Made by a program: the position numbers and the translations under genes
Notes under the pieces: model-generated
What the model was told of the DNA's origin: nothing
Databases searched by the model: none
The model's input: the letters and a program-made list of their open reading frames with translations, nothing else
IMG/VR virus record: IMGVR_UViG_3300049215_000847
Coordinates: 1-59,011 of that record
Strand: one strand, 5' to 3'
DNA: 59,011 nucleotides
DNA from: a virus
Shown here: positions 49,260 through 57,058 of the stretch, piece after piece
Numbering within the stretch: the stretch's first letter is position 1
Layout of the letters: each line of letters opens with the position of its first letter

Positions 49260-49823
49260 CTATTCTCCCTCCGTCTCGGCATTTCCGGCTGGTTTCCGGC
49301 CGCCCCTCGACGAAGGAACAGCAGCAGCAGCCGGCGCGCCCGTCGTGCGGCGGATCGGGAGGAGTCCGCCGAACGCGCCGCTTGACGCCTCGATGGAGTC
49401 GCAGAAGGCGATGATCCGCCCTTCCGAGGCATGCTGGCCATCCCACTCGCCGGCATAGGCCGGTCCTTTCCCGCGGTCCGGCGAGTGGAAGCTGACCTGG
49501 CCCTGGGGAAGTTCGACGTAAAGCACCCACGACGTGCGGCCGTCGAAGACCACGGCTGGATCTTCCTTCCAGCCCCAGACCAAGCCAAGTTCTGCGCCGT
49601 GCGCCTCGAGCAGCCTGCACGCTTCATCGATGCTCCAGCTCTTTACGTCGTATGCGGCGCGCCGGTAACGGCCCGGCCTGTAGTCCTTGGCACGGCTGCT
49701 GCGCTTCTGCGCGCGAAACAGCGCCACGGCGACCTGGCCGGCGGGACCGCAGCTGTTGAGCTGCGCGTAGTATGCGCTGGTGACCTCCCCGTTTTGCTGG
49801 GTGAAGACCTGGAGCGCAGTCAC
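49260..49823 (-). CDS. Conserved phage protein, unknown function
   Basis: 187 residues from a GTG with GGGAGG seven bases upstream. The text ALQVFTQQNGEVTSAYYAQL and VAVALFRAQKRSSRAKDYRPG, followed by YDVKSWSIDEACRLLEAHG, WGWKEDP and LPQGQVSFHSPDRGKGPAYAGEWDGQ, is a familiar phage/prophage protein of unknown function. Always among early genes. The C-terminus is a Pro/Ala/Gly-rich tail. Confidence 0.75.
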   Translation of the reverse strand: MTALQVFTQQNGEVTSAYYAQLNSCGPAGQVAVALFRAQKRSSRAKDYRPGRYRRAAYDVKSWSIDEACRLLEAHGAELGLVWGWKEDPAVVFDGRTSWVLYVELPQGQVSFHSPDRGKGPAYAGEWDGQHASEGRIIAFCDSIEASSGAFGGLLPIRRTTGAPAAAAVPSSRGGRKPAGNAETEGE

Positions 49824-50026
49824 GGGCACCTCCCTTCGGCCTGGCGACGCATGCGACGCGGCACGCGACATCCGCCGCTTGATTTTGGGCCGGCGCTGGC
49901 CTCGACGTGAACGTCTTTGAGCCCGCACTTCTCCATGTGGAAGCGCACCGTCTCTACGAGTGCCTCTAACAGGCAGTTCGGAAGATCGAACGGATAGTCG
50001 CCAGTCGCCGTAATTTCGACGTGCAT
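49820..50026 (-). CDS. Small hypothetical protein
   Basis: 68 residues from the ATG sharing TGATG with the DUF5131 stop. Opens HVEITATGDYPFDLPNCLLEALVETVRF, a strand-helix pattern, with a basic C-terminal tail. Family not recognised. Confidence 0.55.
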   Translation of the reverse strand: MHVEITATGDYPFDLPNCLLEALVETVRFHMEKCGLKDVHVEASAGPKSSGGCRVPRRMRRQAEGRCP

Positions 50027-51069
50027 CAAGCGCGGCCTCCTCGCTTCGCGGCGGGGCCCCTTCCGTGGGGCGTCACGGTCACGGGAATGGGGAATTCACA
50101 CCATTGGCGACCGTCAAGGAGACGGCCCGCCGCCTTCTTCCCGACGCGGTACATGATCGGTCCGAGGTCAGCTTCGTCTACCCAGTCGTCGGAGCACTCC
50201 ACCCATCTCTCGTCGAAAAGCACGCAGGAGGGGTGTTTGCGGCTATCGGCAACACATTCGCCCGGCGCCCAATCGCCCCATTGCTTGAATAGGAAAGGCA
50301 CCCGTGACCTGACGCAGATATCGCGAATTTGCCGGACCCACTCGGGATGAGTCGGGCGTGCGCCACTGCCGGATTCCCCTCCGACAATCACCCAATCGAT
50401 AGCAGGGAGCACCGGTTCCCATGTCATCCCAACGCGTTGGAAGCGGCCCACCATGGAACCGTCTGGCGCGTCATAATCCGGGTCGGTCACATCGAAGGAT
50501 TGTCCCCAGACGTGGTACTGAATGTCTACCGCTCCCAGCAGCGGTTCCATGCTCAGACCCCGAGTGGCGAAAGGCGTCTTCAAGAGATCATCCGCGCGCC
50601 AAAGGCACGCGGCGGATTCGACGGTAGTCATGCCGCAAACGTTGGGCCGGGGATGCTGGAGCCATTCCTCTGGCAAGAACCGCCGGAAGTTTTGGGGCCG
50701 CTTTGTGAGCAGAAGCCATTCGAGATATGGCGTCTCCTCGATCAGGCAGTACAGCCGCTCGCGATCAGGCGCGAGTTCCGGCCGATCCTCCATGACATCG
50801 GCCATCGAGGCGCAGAACACGCGCCGCCGCACGCCATCCTTCTCCGCGGCTCTGTTCCAGGCGAGAGGCTCCCGCCAGTGCCCGTCACCAAAGACACGCC
50901 GTCCCGCGTCCTTGCCCCAGATTGGAAACCGGAAACCCCCCTCGCCATATCCGTACCGTTTCGAGTCACGTTCCGCGTAGCAGTTGTCGCACGCGGGTGA
51001 CACCTTGGTGCAACCCCACCACGGATTAAAGGTGTGATGACACCATTCAATGCCGGTCTTGGCGCCCAT
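50026..51069 (-). CDS. DUF5131 (phage Gp37/Gp68-like) radical-SAM-type protein
   Basis: 347 residues from the ATG at 51069 with GGAGG nearby. TGIEWCHHTFNPWWGCTKVSPACDNCYAE (residues 5-33) holds Cys20, Cys27 and Cys30, the three-cysteine iron-sulphur motif, and the later IDWVIVGGESGSGARPTHPEW and FLFKQWGDW are family hallmarks. The family is common in phages and mobile elements and resembles spore-photoproduct-lyase-like radical SAM enzymes; its substrate is unknown. Confidence 0.88.
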   Translation of the reverse strand: MGAKTGIEWCHHTFNPWWGCTKVSPACDNCYAERDSKRYGYGEGGFRFPIWGKDAGRRVFGDGHWREPLAWNRAAEKDGVRRRVFCASMADVMEDRPELAPDRERLYCLIEETPYLEWLLLTKRPQNFRRFLPEEWLQHPRPNVCGMTTVESAACLWRADDLLKTPFATRGLSMEPLLGAVDIQYHVWGQSFDVTDPDYDAPDGSMVGRFQRVGMTWEPVLPAIDWVIVGGESGSGARPTHPEWVRQIRDICVRSRVPFLFKQWGDWAPGECVADSRKHPSCVLFDERWVECSDDWVDEADLGPIMYRVGKKAAGRLLDGRQWCEFPIPVTVTPHGRGPAAKRGGRA

Positions 51070-51248
51070 CAGTCTTCCTCCCCCTGGAAGTGGCTGCAAC
51101 GCGCCTCTTCACACGTCATCGGGTGATGACACTCGGTGGCATGACCGTAAGAGCAGAACCAGCACGCGATCGGATTTACGGCCTCGATCGGGCAAGCGCC
51201 GTGCTGGATCAGTTCCATGCCCATCGGATAGGCTTTGGCCTCCGCCAT
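51069..51248 (-). CDS. Small Cys/His-rich protein
   Basis: 59 residues. CWFCSYGHATECHHPMTC and EARCSHF in the last half supply many zinc ligands. Its stop (TGA at 51069-51071) overlaps the start of the DUF5131 gene by one base, so translation is coupled; a redox or Fe-S partner role is conceivable. Family not recognised. Confidence 0.6.
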   Translation of the reverse strand: MAEAKAYPMGMELIQHGACPIEAVNPIACWFCSYGHATECHHPMTCEEARCSHFQGEED

Positions 51249-51250
51249 AA

Positions 51251-51745
51251 CTATTGGCCCTTCCCTGCCGGCACAATCGGCGATCCGACGAGTACAATCG
51301 GCGATCCGACGAGCATCTTCTGCACGACATCGAAAATGTGCACTATGCCGCGGCCGTAGTACCGGAGATGGGTGAGCAGGTCCAGATCGACGTCCTTGCT
51401 GGCGGCGGGCCGAGCCGCATAGCAGATCGAAAGAAGGAGAGGAAGGTTATGCACCTCGCACGCACGGTCGAGGGCCGCCAGGATCGGCGCGATTTCCGCG
51501 TCCAGAGCCGCCTCGGCGTCGAAAGGAACGATTTCCCCGAGCTCGACCGTAACGGTGGCGGCCGCCTTGGCGGTGCCCGAAAGCGGCGGAGGCGCGTCCA
51601 ACTCCCGGATCGCCTCGCGAATCTTTGCCGCGATTCCTTCCATTTCAAAATCCGGCGCGCCCTCCGTAGCAGCCATGGCGGCCGCGGCGGCGGCGCGATT
51701 CAGGGCCGCATTCAGCAGAAGCAGGGCCCGATCAACAGATTTCAT
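51251..51745 (-). CDS. Helical hypothetical protein with tandem-repeat tail
   Basis: 164 residues from an ATG overlapping the previous stop (AAATGA). Ala-rich helices fill residues 1-60, a strand-helix domain follows (DAEIAPILAALDRACEVHNLPLLLSICYAARP), and the tail repeats LVGSPIV twice because of a 21-bp tandem repeat. Family not recognised, though the central block resembles a small phage domain of unknown function. Confidence 0.55.
   Translation of the reverse strand: MKSVDRALLLLNAALNRAAAAAAMAATEGAPDFEMEGIAAKIREAIRELDAPPPLSGTAKAAATVTVELGEIVPFDAEAALDAEIAPILAALDRACEVHNLPLLLSICYAARPAASKDVDLDLLTHLRYYGRGIVHIFDVVQKMLVGSPIVLVGSPIVPAGKGQ
51272..51313. repeat. 21-bp tandem duplication in coding sequence
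   Basis: Two adjacent copies (51272-51292 and 51293-51313), identical except for the first base, encode a duplicated heptapeptide at the C-terminus of the gene. In-frame and probably recent. Confidence 0.85.
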
Positions 51746-52017
51746 TTAGCACCCCCCCCCCCAGTTGCGATCATGCGCGGGCCGCCGAGCTGCCGCCGGC
51801 GATCCGCCTCGGCGACGTCGCCGAAGAACTCACTCCCGGAGCTGGCCTCGATCGCCCGGACGAATTCGACCTCGACCTTGGCCGATTCGATGATGGTCTG
51901 TGCCACCTGGCTAATGGCGCGGGCGCGGTCCAACTCCATCGGCTTCTCCGCATCCTTGAGTGCCTCCAAAGTCTCGAACAGGTGGTTTCGAAGATCGGAC
52001 ATTTTATTCTTGGCCAT
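51742..52017 (-). CDS. Conserved small phage protein
   Basis: 91 residues. KMSDLRNHLFETLEALKDAEKPMELDRARAISQVAQTIIESAKVEVEFV is a well-known phage pattern of a helical hairpin protein of unknown function. The C-terminal TGGGGAK comes from the run of eleven G just before the stop. Overlaps both neighbours. Confidence 0.7.
   Translation of the reverse strand: MAKNKMSDLRNHLFETLEALKDAEKPMELDRARAISQVAQTIIESAKVEVEFVRAIEASSGSEFFGDVAEADRRRQLGGPRMIATGGGGAK
51752..51762. repeat. Run of eleven G on the - strand
   Basis: Eleven C on the + strand. On the coding strand the run lies at the 3' end of the gene at 51742-52017 and seven bases before the next ATG, so it might also strengthen ribosome binding there. 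A slip here alters only the last residues or the coupling. Confidence 0.9.
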
Positions 52018-52966
52018 TGGACATCCTCCTCAGCTTTCTCTTCAGAGCTCCGTTCAGCAGGATGACGTCGATCAGTTCCTGCGGGAACCGGTTCCACATC
52101 GCATTGCGCTTCGCCAGTTCGCCTCGCGAAACGCATTCGAGATTCCCGATCGCGCAATTGTTGCGATCGCCATCCCGGAAGCCAATCGCGTGCCCTTCCG
52201 GAACGGGTCCGTGGGCCTCGGTCCAAACCAGATGGTGGACGAGCGGCCAGACGGTCGGACACCATCCATGCTCGCCTGGGCCGTGCTCCTTCACCTTGAT
52301 CCGGAGGTAGCCCTCGTGATCCGGCAGGACCGTGCCGACAGGCTTCCAGGTATGCGGCCGGTGGCCTTTCCGGAATTGCGTTTCCGTCATTCGGCCGGCC
52401 GCCCAGCCCGGCCGGCGCACGCCCTTGTTGGCCGGGACGTGGCCCTTCGGAAACCGAAACTCGGCGCCCACCTGGCTGCCCTTCTGCAGACCGACGGTCT
52501 TCATATACTCCGCAGTCTTGCGGAGCCCGAGTTTGTCCGCAGCTTGGTAGACGCTCAATACCGATCTGCCGAGCTTCTCGGCAATCTCGCTCGTGGGGCG
52601 GTCCGCGTACAACTCCCGAACGACTTGCAGCTCCTCCGCGGACCAGAACTTCCGCTTTCCCAGGCGGAGGACCTTCGCCTTGCTCAGGACGCTTTTGACC
52701 GACCGGCCGAGAATCTCGGCGACTTTGGCGGGGCGGTGGGCCGCGTATAGCTCCCGAAGGCGCTCGATCTCCCGGGGAGACCACAGCCTGACGACTCCCC
52801 AGCGGCCTCGTCTCGCCGGCATCGAACGTTTTCGGCAGGCAATGCGCTGACGGCGAGTTCTGATTATGCGGTGGCTGATTTCCGCGATCTTGGTCTTGAT
52901 GACATCCAACTGCAGCTCATAGCCCTGCAGCGCGGCTCGGAGTAGGTCGATGCGTGACGCCTCCAT
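52004..52966 (-). CDS. HNH homing-type endonuclease with DNA-binding repeats
   Basis: 320 residues. The first 35 form a helical LLRAALQGYELQLDVIKTKI segment related to the protein at 39567. About 60-155 contain two SANT/HTH-like repeats (WSPREIERLRELYAAHRPAKVAEILGR and WSAEELQVVRELYADRPTSEIAEKLGR). The C-terminus has the HNH_3 pattern LVHHLVWTEAHGPVPEGHAIGFRDGDRNNCAIGNLECVSRGE. Freestanding HNH enzymes of this type spread by cutting homologous phage DNA. Confidence 0.85.
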   Translation of the reverse strand: MEASRIDLLRAALQGYELQLDVIKTKIAEISHRIIRTRRQRIACRKRSMPARRGRWGVVRLWSPREIERLRELYAAHRPAKVAEILGRSVKSVLSKAKVLRLGKRKFWSAEELQVVRELYADRPTSEIAEKLGRSVLSVYQAADKLGLRKTAEYMKTVGLQKGSQVGAEFRFPKGHVPANKGVRRPGWAAGRMTETQFRKGHRPHTWKPVGTVLPDHEGYLRIKVKEHGPGEHGWCPTVWPLVHHLVWTEAHGPVPEGHAIGFRDGDRNNCAIGNLECVSRGELAKRNAMWNRFPQELIDVILLNGALKRKLRRMSNGQE

Positions 52967-52976
52967 CGCATACTCC

Positions 52977-53216
52977 TCAATTCACCGTCGGGTTGGGGCC
53001 GCCGACCGCCGCCACGATCAGCGTTCCCTTTTTCCCGCAGCCGCATTCGATCGGCATGGTCGCCAGGATCTTACTCGTCGGCTGTCCGCCGCCCGACCGG
53101 TGGATCCGCTCCGGCTTGTAGATTGAACCGCCGATCGGACACTCGCCATGGATTGCATACCGGCCGGCGACAATAGCCACGAGATCCTTGCAACGTCCGC
53201 AGATGACCGATTTCAT
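52977..53216 (-). CDS. Small zinc-binding protein
   Basis: 79 residues. MKSVICGRCKDLVAIVAGRYAIHGECP provides CxxC and C, and IECGCGKKGT another pair near 57-60, consistent with a small zinc ribbon. Its ATG (53216) is coupled to the previous gene by ATGA. Confidence 0.55.
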   Translation of the reverse strand: MKSVICGRCKDLVAIVAGRYAIHGECPIGGSIYKPERIHRSGGGQPTSKILATMPIECGCGKKGTLIVAAVGGPNPTVN

Positions 53217-53878
53217 CGGATACCTACCTGGGCAGTCTCGGGCGCTTCAATCCTTATCGCCGCAACCGCCTCTACTTCCGCGGAGACGAGCACCGGGCGT
53301 TCCGCCGAATTCGCCGCCTGCTCCGCTGAATCGCTTGCCGCCTTCTTCGCCGCACGATTCCCTCCGAGCTCACGGAGCCGGGATCCATCGAGCTCCTCCA
53401 ACGCCCCGGCACGGATCTTCAGTCCTCCATCCTCGATGGCATCGGGGCTTCGGGCGTCGACGAGGCGCCGCATGATGCGGCGCATCACCGTCACGGTGAG
53501 GCCCGAGCGCTCCGCGGCTGCCGGCGCCTTCAGCCACGGGCCACGGTCGCGGCCCACAGGCTCCAGCAAGGGAAGCGCGCGCTGGGCAACCCGATCGAGC
53601 AGGGTCAAAAGATCGCTGCGGCCGGCCTGCAAAGCGGGCGACAGGGGGCCGATCCCGGAATCCGGGGCGAACACGGCTGCCCCCGGCTCCTGCTCCGCCT
53701 TGATCCGATCGACGTCGGCCGGACTGTAACAGGGCTCCGGCTTCCGTCCGGCGATTGGGCGTGACCTCCGCTCGATCGCCCAGCCCCGCCGCTGGATCTT
53801 CTCGTTGAGGGTCCGGGGGCTACACCCGAGGATCTCGCAGGCTTTTTTCTGCGAGTACCAGCTGGAAAAGTCGGTCAC
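53213..53878 (-). CDS. Helix-turn-helix DNA-binding protein
   Basis: 221 residues. Residues 8-35 read YSQKKACEILGCSPRTLNEKIQRRGW, a MerR/excisionase-like HTH, followed by a hinge with EPCYSPADVDRI. A second HTH-like region appears near 115-140 (ERSGLTVTVMRRIMRRLV). The C-terminus is Ala/Glu-rich. A phage regulator of early genes is likely. Confidence 0.65.
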   Translation of the reverse strand: MTDFSSWYSQKKACEILGCSPRTLNEKIQRRGWAIERRSRPIAGRKPEPCYSPADVDRIKAEQEPGAAVFAPDSGIGPLSPALQAGRSDLLTLLDRVAQRALPLLEPVGRDRGPWLKAPAAAERSGLTVTVMRRIMRRLVDARSPDAIEDGGLKIRAGALEELDGSRLRELGGNRAAKKAASDSAEQAANSAERPVLVSAEVEAVAAIRIEAPETAQVGIR

Positions 53879-54192
53879 CGGGCACCGCCTTTCCCCGCGG
53901 CCACCGCCCGGGGACGACGAGCGTGCTCAGTGGTCTCCGCTCGATTTGCCGCGACAATTCCCTGCTGCCTCTCCGCTTCCCGCCGTAGCGCGGCCCACGT
54001 CGGGCGCCTCGCGTCGAAACCCCACGCCACAATAGCCTGGGCAGCACGATCACAAGTAGTGCATAGGTCGGTATCGGCCCAGCCACACCCGTCGGCGCAC
54101 GCATCCACTTCCGTGCAACCGCACACCCGGCATCTGACGAAGCCGTTGCGATCGCGTTTCACCTCTCGAAGCTGTTCTGAGCTGTTCCCCAT
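53875..54192 (-). CDS. Zinc-binding phage protein
   Basis: 105 residues from the ATG at 54192, chosen over an upstream start because an inverted repeat lies just before it. VRCRVCGCTEVDACADGCGWADTDLCTTC is a common phage motif with alternating CxxCxC and C...C, forming a small zinc domain. The remainder is a helical, basic tail. Confidence 0.75.
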   Translation of the reverse strand: MGNSSEQLREVKRDRNGFVRCRVCGCTEVDACADGCGWADTDLCTTCDRAAQAIVAWGFDARRPTWAALRREAERQQGIVAANRAETTEHARRPRAVAAGKGGAR

Positions 54193-54570
54193 CTCGGCTC
54201 TCCCAATACGGGACCGCCGCATTGGGAGTACGGCGGCCCCAGCCTTCGACTTGCACTTATGTTCCGCGAGCACCTCGCGTCGGTCTGCCGCGGCAACGCC
54301 CCGCGGCGCAGCGCCCCCAGGAGAAGGAGCTCGGATCGAGCCGGCGCCGCCCTCGTGCCCTGACGGCGCCGGCTCTTCGACTACGGCGCGGACCGTCCGT
54401 AGCCGGCAGCTCGCCCGTGGAAAACCTCTTCACCGACACGAGCTGCGAACTGGTTGGCCGGCTCAGCAGCGATGCCCTTTCGTTCGTTGATCGAGGAAAC
54501 ATCGGCCATTCCGGCTGTCTCTTCGCATCGCTGGGTTGAATTTGAGCCGGCCAAAATCAAGAACATGAGA
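54193..54570 (-). other. Sparse interval between coupled early genes
   Basis: About 380 bases with no convincing gene. A 42-codon frame (54381-54509, starting MADVSSINERKG) is the best candidate but has only a weak ribosome site. Competing frames are Arg-rich and unlikely. An inverted repeat at 54200-54228 is the only clear structure. Confidence 0.45.
54200..54228. repeat. Inverted repeat before the zinc-binding gene
   Basis: CTCCCAAT (54200-54207) and ATTGGGAG (54221-54228) are exact inverted repeats with a 13-base spacer, just upstream of the ATG at 54192 on the - strand. It could be an operator or an mRNA hairpin controlling this gene. Confidence 0.6.
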
Positions 54571-54780
54571 TCACCCACGGCCTCCGGCCGCGCACGTTTG
54601 CGCCGGCGGCGCCAACGCCGGAGAAGCCATCTCGGCCATCCGGGGTCCGATTTTCGGGACCCGCAGAAGATATGCGACCTCGACGTCGAATTCGCGATGC
54701 CTGCACGGCCCCAGCCGCTCGCAGATGAAGCACTGGCGCGTCGCATAGGAGTGGGCCACCAGGTCCGACATCGTCCTCAT
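54571..54780 (-). CDS. Small Cys-rich protein
   Basis: 69 residues with ATG overlapping the upstream stop (ATGA). RQCFICERLGPCRHREFDVEVAYL is a short CxxC/CxH zinc motif near 18-27 followed by a beta strand. A Pro/Ala-rich tail ends the protein. Family not recognised. Confidence 0.55.
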   Translation of the reverse strand: MRTMSDLVAHSYATRQCFICERLGPCRHREFDVEVAYLLRVPKIGPRMAEMASPALAPPAQTCAAGGRG

Positions 54781-55064
54781 GGCTCGACCTCGAAAGTCAT
54801 CGGCGCCCCCATGGGAAGCGCTCCGCCGAATACCCAAACCGCTAAAAGCAGGCCGAGTACGATGCCGATGACCACGATGTCGAGCCACGGGATTTGGGAA
54901 CTTGGAGCTGCCCTCTCTCGCTCGATCAGCCTCCTTTCGTGCTCCCAGTCCGACATTCCCATCACGGTGAGGTACGCCCGGTCCGGCCCTTGACGCTCCG
55001 CGATTTCCCGGATTTCCCGCTCGCAACGCGCGAGCTCGCGATCGAAATCTCGGCCGACGCTCAT
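54777..55064 (-). CDS. Membrane-anchored helical protein
   Basis: 95 residues: a charged helix at 1-55 (FDRELARCEREIREIAERQG) followed by one membrane helix at about 62-82 (IVVIGIVLGLLLAVWVFGG). Overlaps both neighbours by four bases. A small inner-membrane phage protein of unknown role. Confidence 0.6.
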   Translation of the reverse strand: MSVGRDFDRELARCEREIREIAERQGPDRAYLTVMGMSDWEHERRLIERERAAPSSQIPWLDIVVIGIVLGLLLAVWVFGGALPMGAPMTFEVEP

Positions 55065-55837
55065 GATGCCCTCCGGTCGGGGTGGGCCTCGCGGAAGACC
55101 CGCAGTTGTTCGGGCGAACTGCCGGGCGTGGCTGCCTGTCGCCCCTGCTTCATGAGTTCGACGTCGATGGCGCCTTGAATTTGGGCCCGCCGGCTATCCG
55201 GCACAGAAGAAGGTTTCAGGAGCAGCGGGCCGGGCGCCTCACGAGGTCCGGACTCCTCGATGGATTGCATCGCGCGCCGCTGCTTCGCCGCTGTCGAGCA
55301 GGCTGGGCAAACGATGCGCCGGTCGCCGCCGTCGAGCAGCAGGGTCCCCTTCCCGTGGCAGGTGTCGCATATCTCCTCGGCCACTACCTCGATGGCGTCC
55401 CCCGGTACGGTGCCTTTCCCGGCGCAGGCCAAGCAGCGCCTGGAACCGATTCCCTTCGGTCCCCGAACTTCCTGCCAGCCGGTCCCGCCGCAACTCCTAC
55501 ACTCCGGTCCGGCGGGACGCGAGAATGTGAGCTGTTCCGACGCGGCCGACCGAAGAAAGCGCTGCTGATACACGGCATAGAGCAGCGCGATTCCGCCGAG
55601 CTCGTCCCACTTCTCGCCCTTTCGGCAAGCGACATGGACCGCCTCGACAACGATTTCGCCCGCCTGCTCGGCCGGCGTGTACCGCTGGTTACCCACCCAA
55701 GCCCCATGGCACCAACCGACCAGGCAGTTAGCCACCATCTCGATGGGCTGGTTTCCCCACGGAAAACCAGCGATGACGGTCAGCGACCCCGCGATCCGCC
55801 TGGCCTCCTCAAATTCGAGCAGTTCGAAGTCAGCCAT
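55061..55837 (-). CDS. DnaJ-type zinc-finger protein
   Basis: 258 residues. The middle carries CxxCxGxG-like repeats: ECRSCGGTGWQEV, RCLACAGKGTV, ICDTCHGKGTLLLDG, VCPACSTA (about 110-190), as in the cysteine-rich zinc domain of DnaJ. There is no J-domain. The N-terminus is a helical region (EARRIAGSLTVIAGFPWG). Located directly downstream of the replication gene; may modulate replication-protein folding or complex formation, as lambda O/P needs DnaJ, but this is inference. Confidence 0.75.
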   Translation of the reverse strand: MADFELLEFEEARRIAGSLTVIAGFPWGNQPIEMVANCLVGWCHGAWVGNQRYTPAEQAGEIVVEAVHVACRKGEKWDELGGIALLYAVYQQRFLRSAASEQLTFSRPAGPECRSCGGTGWQEVRGPKGIGSRRCLACAGKGTVPGDAIEVVAEEICDTCHGKGTLLLDGGDRRIVCPACSTAAKQRRAMQSIEESGPREAPGPLLLKPSSVPDSRRAQIQGAIDVELMKQGRQAATPGSSPEQLRVFREAHPDRRAS

Positions 55838-57020
55838 TCGGCACCCCCAGTCGACGCTTCATCGCGCGGGCAATCGCGCTATCCTCGCCCGACCCGCTGC
55901 CCTTTGCCCCGGCCGAAGCCGGCTTCTTCTTCGTGAACGATTGCCACTTCTCCGGAACGTCCTTGTCGAAGAAGAGCGGCAACCAGGACAGGTTGAACGG
56001 CTTCGCGCCCGGCCTCTCGACACGCTCCTGCACCACCAGACAGGCGATTTCGGGAGCACACCCCTCCGGGAGCTTGGCCGCGAGATCCGCGGCCATCGAG
56101 TGGCTGACCGCCAGGCTCAACTTCCGGAGACCCCGCGCGAGGCGATCGACCTCGTCGGGCTGCGGGGCAGGGGGGCGCTCCTTCTTCCCCCGCGTGGCCG
56201 GCTCCGGTTCCTCCTCACCAGCCGCTGCCTGGGTGACCTTTACCAAAATCTGGCCGGAGGGTGCTATCGTAGCGGTACACCCGACTGGGTGGTCGGTTTC
56301 GAGTACAACCGTCCCCCATTTGACGGCTTCGCCGCTGGTCGGATCGGTGTAGGAGATGGTCGCCAACTCCCTTGGGTGACCAGGCAGGACAATCTCGGGC
56401 CGCGGTCCTGGAGTTCTGCACCCCCCCTCCTTATCCGTCTTGTTTTCAGCCGGTTCCGATTTCGGATTGTTGCCGGTTTCCGGTGTTTCCGGCTCCGACT
56501 CCGGTGTCTGGCTGCCGAAGCGCTCCGCCAGTTCTTCCGGATCCGCCGCATTGGGGGCGCGGCGCATGGCGTCGTAATCGACGCGATATTGGACCCGCGC
56601 CTCTCCGGTTTTCCCCCGACGAAGAATGAACGCCTGCTCAACGGCCCAGGTGGTCGCCTTCAGGCATTGGCGCTTCGTGTAGCCGGTGAGCTTTGCCAGG
56701 TCCGAGGTCGTGAGGTTGGGCGACCACTCCCGCGGCTTCTGGTTGCGCGGCTGAATCTTGAGTTTGTTGCTGCCGCCGGGCCCCAGTACCCGGCCCGCGG
56801 TATGCATCTCGATTGCAGAGATCACCGCCGCCTTGGCGCCCCCGCCGGTGGTCCGGTAGAGATCCGGCAGCAGGCGGGTCGATATCACCGCCCACCTGGT
56901 GGCGTCCATCAGCTCGAGGAGCTGCGCGCGCTTGAGCGCCTCGTACGTCCCGACGACGCTCTGATCACGAGGCGCCGGCGGCTTCGCAGGGCGCCGTTTG
57001 ACGGAGGCCGCGGCGCTCAT
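55830..57020 (-). CDS. Putative phage replication initiation protein
   Basis: 396 residues from the ATG at 57020. A helical N-terminus (about 10-85) is followed by a winged-helix-like segment LTTSDLAKLTGYTKRQCLKATTWAVEQAFILRRGK (about 98-132), a proline/glutamate-rich linker (about 160-190), and an Arg/Lys-rich C-terminal region. Position, first large gene of the early operon, and this layout suit a lambda O-like or RepA-like initiator that loads the host replisome. No catalytic motif is visible, and no helicase gene lies beside it. Confidence 0.6.
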   Translation of the reverse strand: MSAAASVKRRPAKPPAPRDQSVVGTYEALKRAQLLELMDATRWAVISTRLLPDLYRTTGGGAKAAVISAIEMHTAGRVLGPGGSNKLKIQPRNQKPREWSPNLTTSDLAKLTGYTKRQCLKATTWAVEQAFILRRGKTGEARVQYRVDYDAMRRAPNAADPEELAERFGSQTPESEPETPETGNNPKSEPAENKTDKEGGCRTPGPRPEIVLPGHPRELATISYTDPTSGEAVKWGTVVLETDHPVGCTATIAPSGQILVKVTQAAAGEEEPEPATRGKKERPPAPQPDEVDRLARGLRKLSLAVSHSMAADLAAKLPEGCAPEIACLVVQERVERPGAKPFNLSWLPLFFDKDVPEKWQSFTKKKPASAGAKGSGSGEDSAIARAMKRRLGVPNG

Positions 57021-57058
57021 CTGGCACCTCCGGTGGTAATCTGGCACAGGGCCGTTAT

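Noticed and set aside
51254-52750. 498-codon + strand frame
   Set aside because: Antisense to three coupled, recognisable - strand genes including an HNH enzyme.
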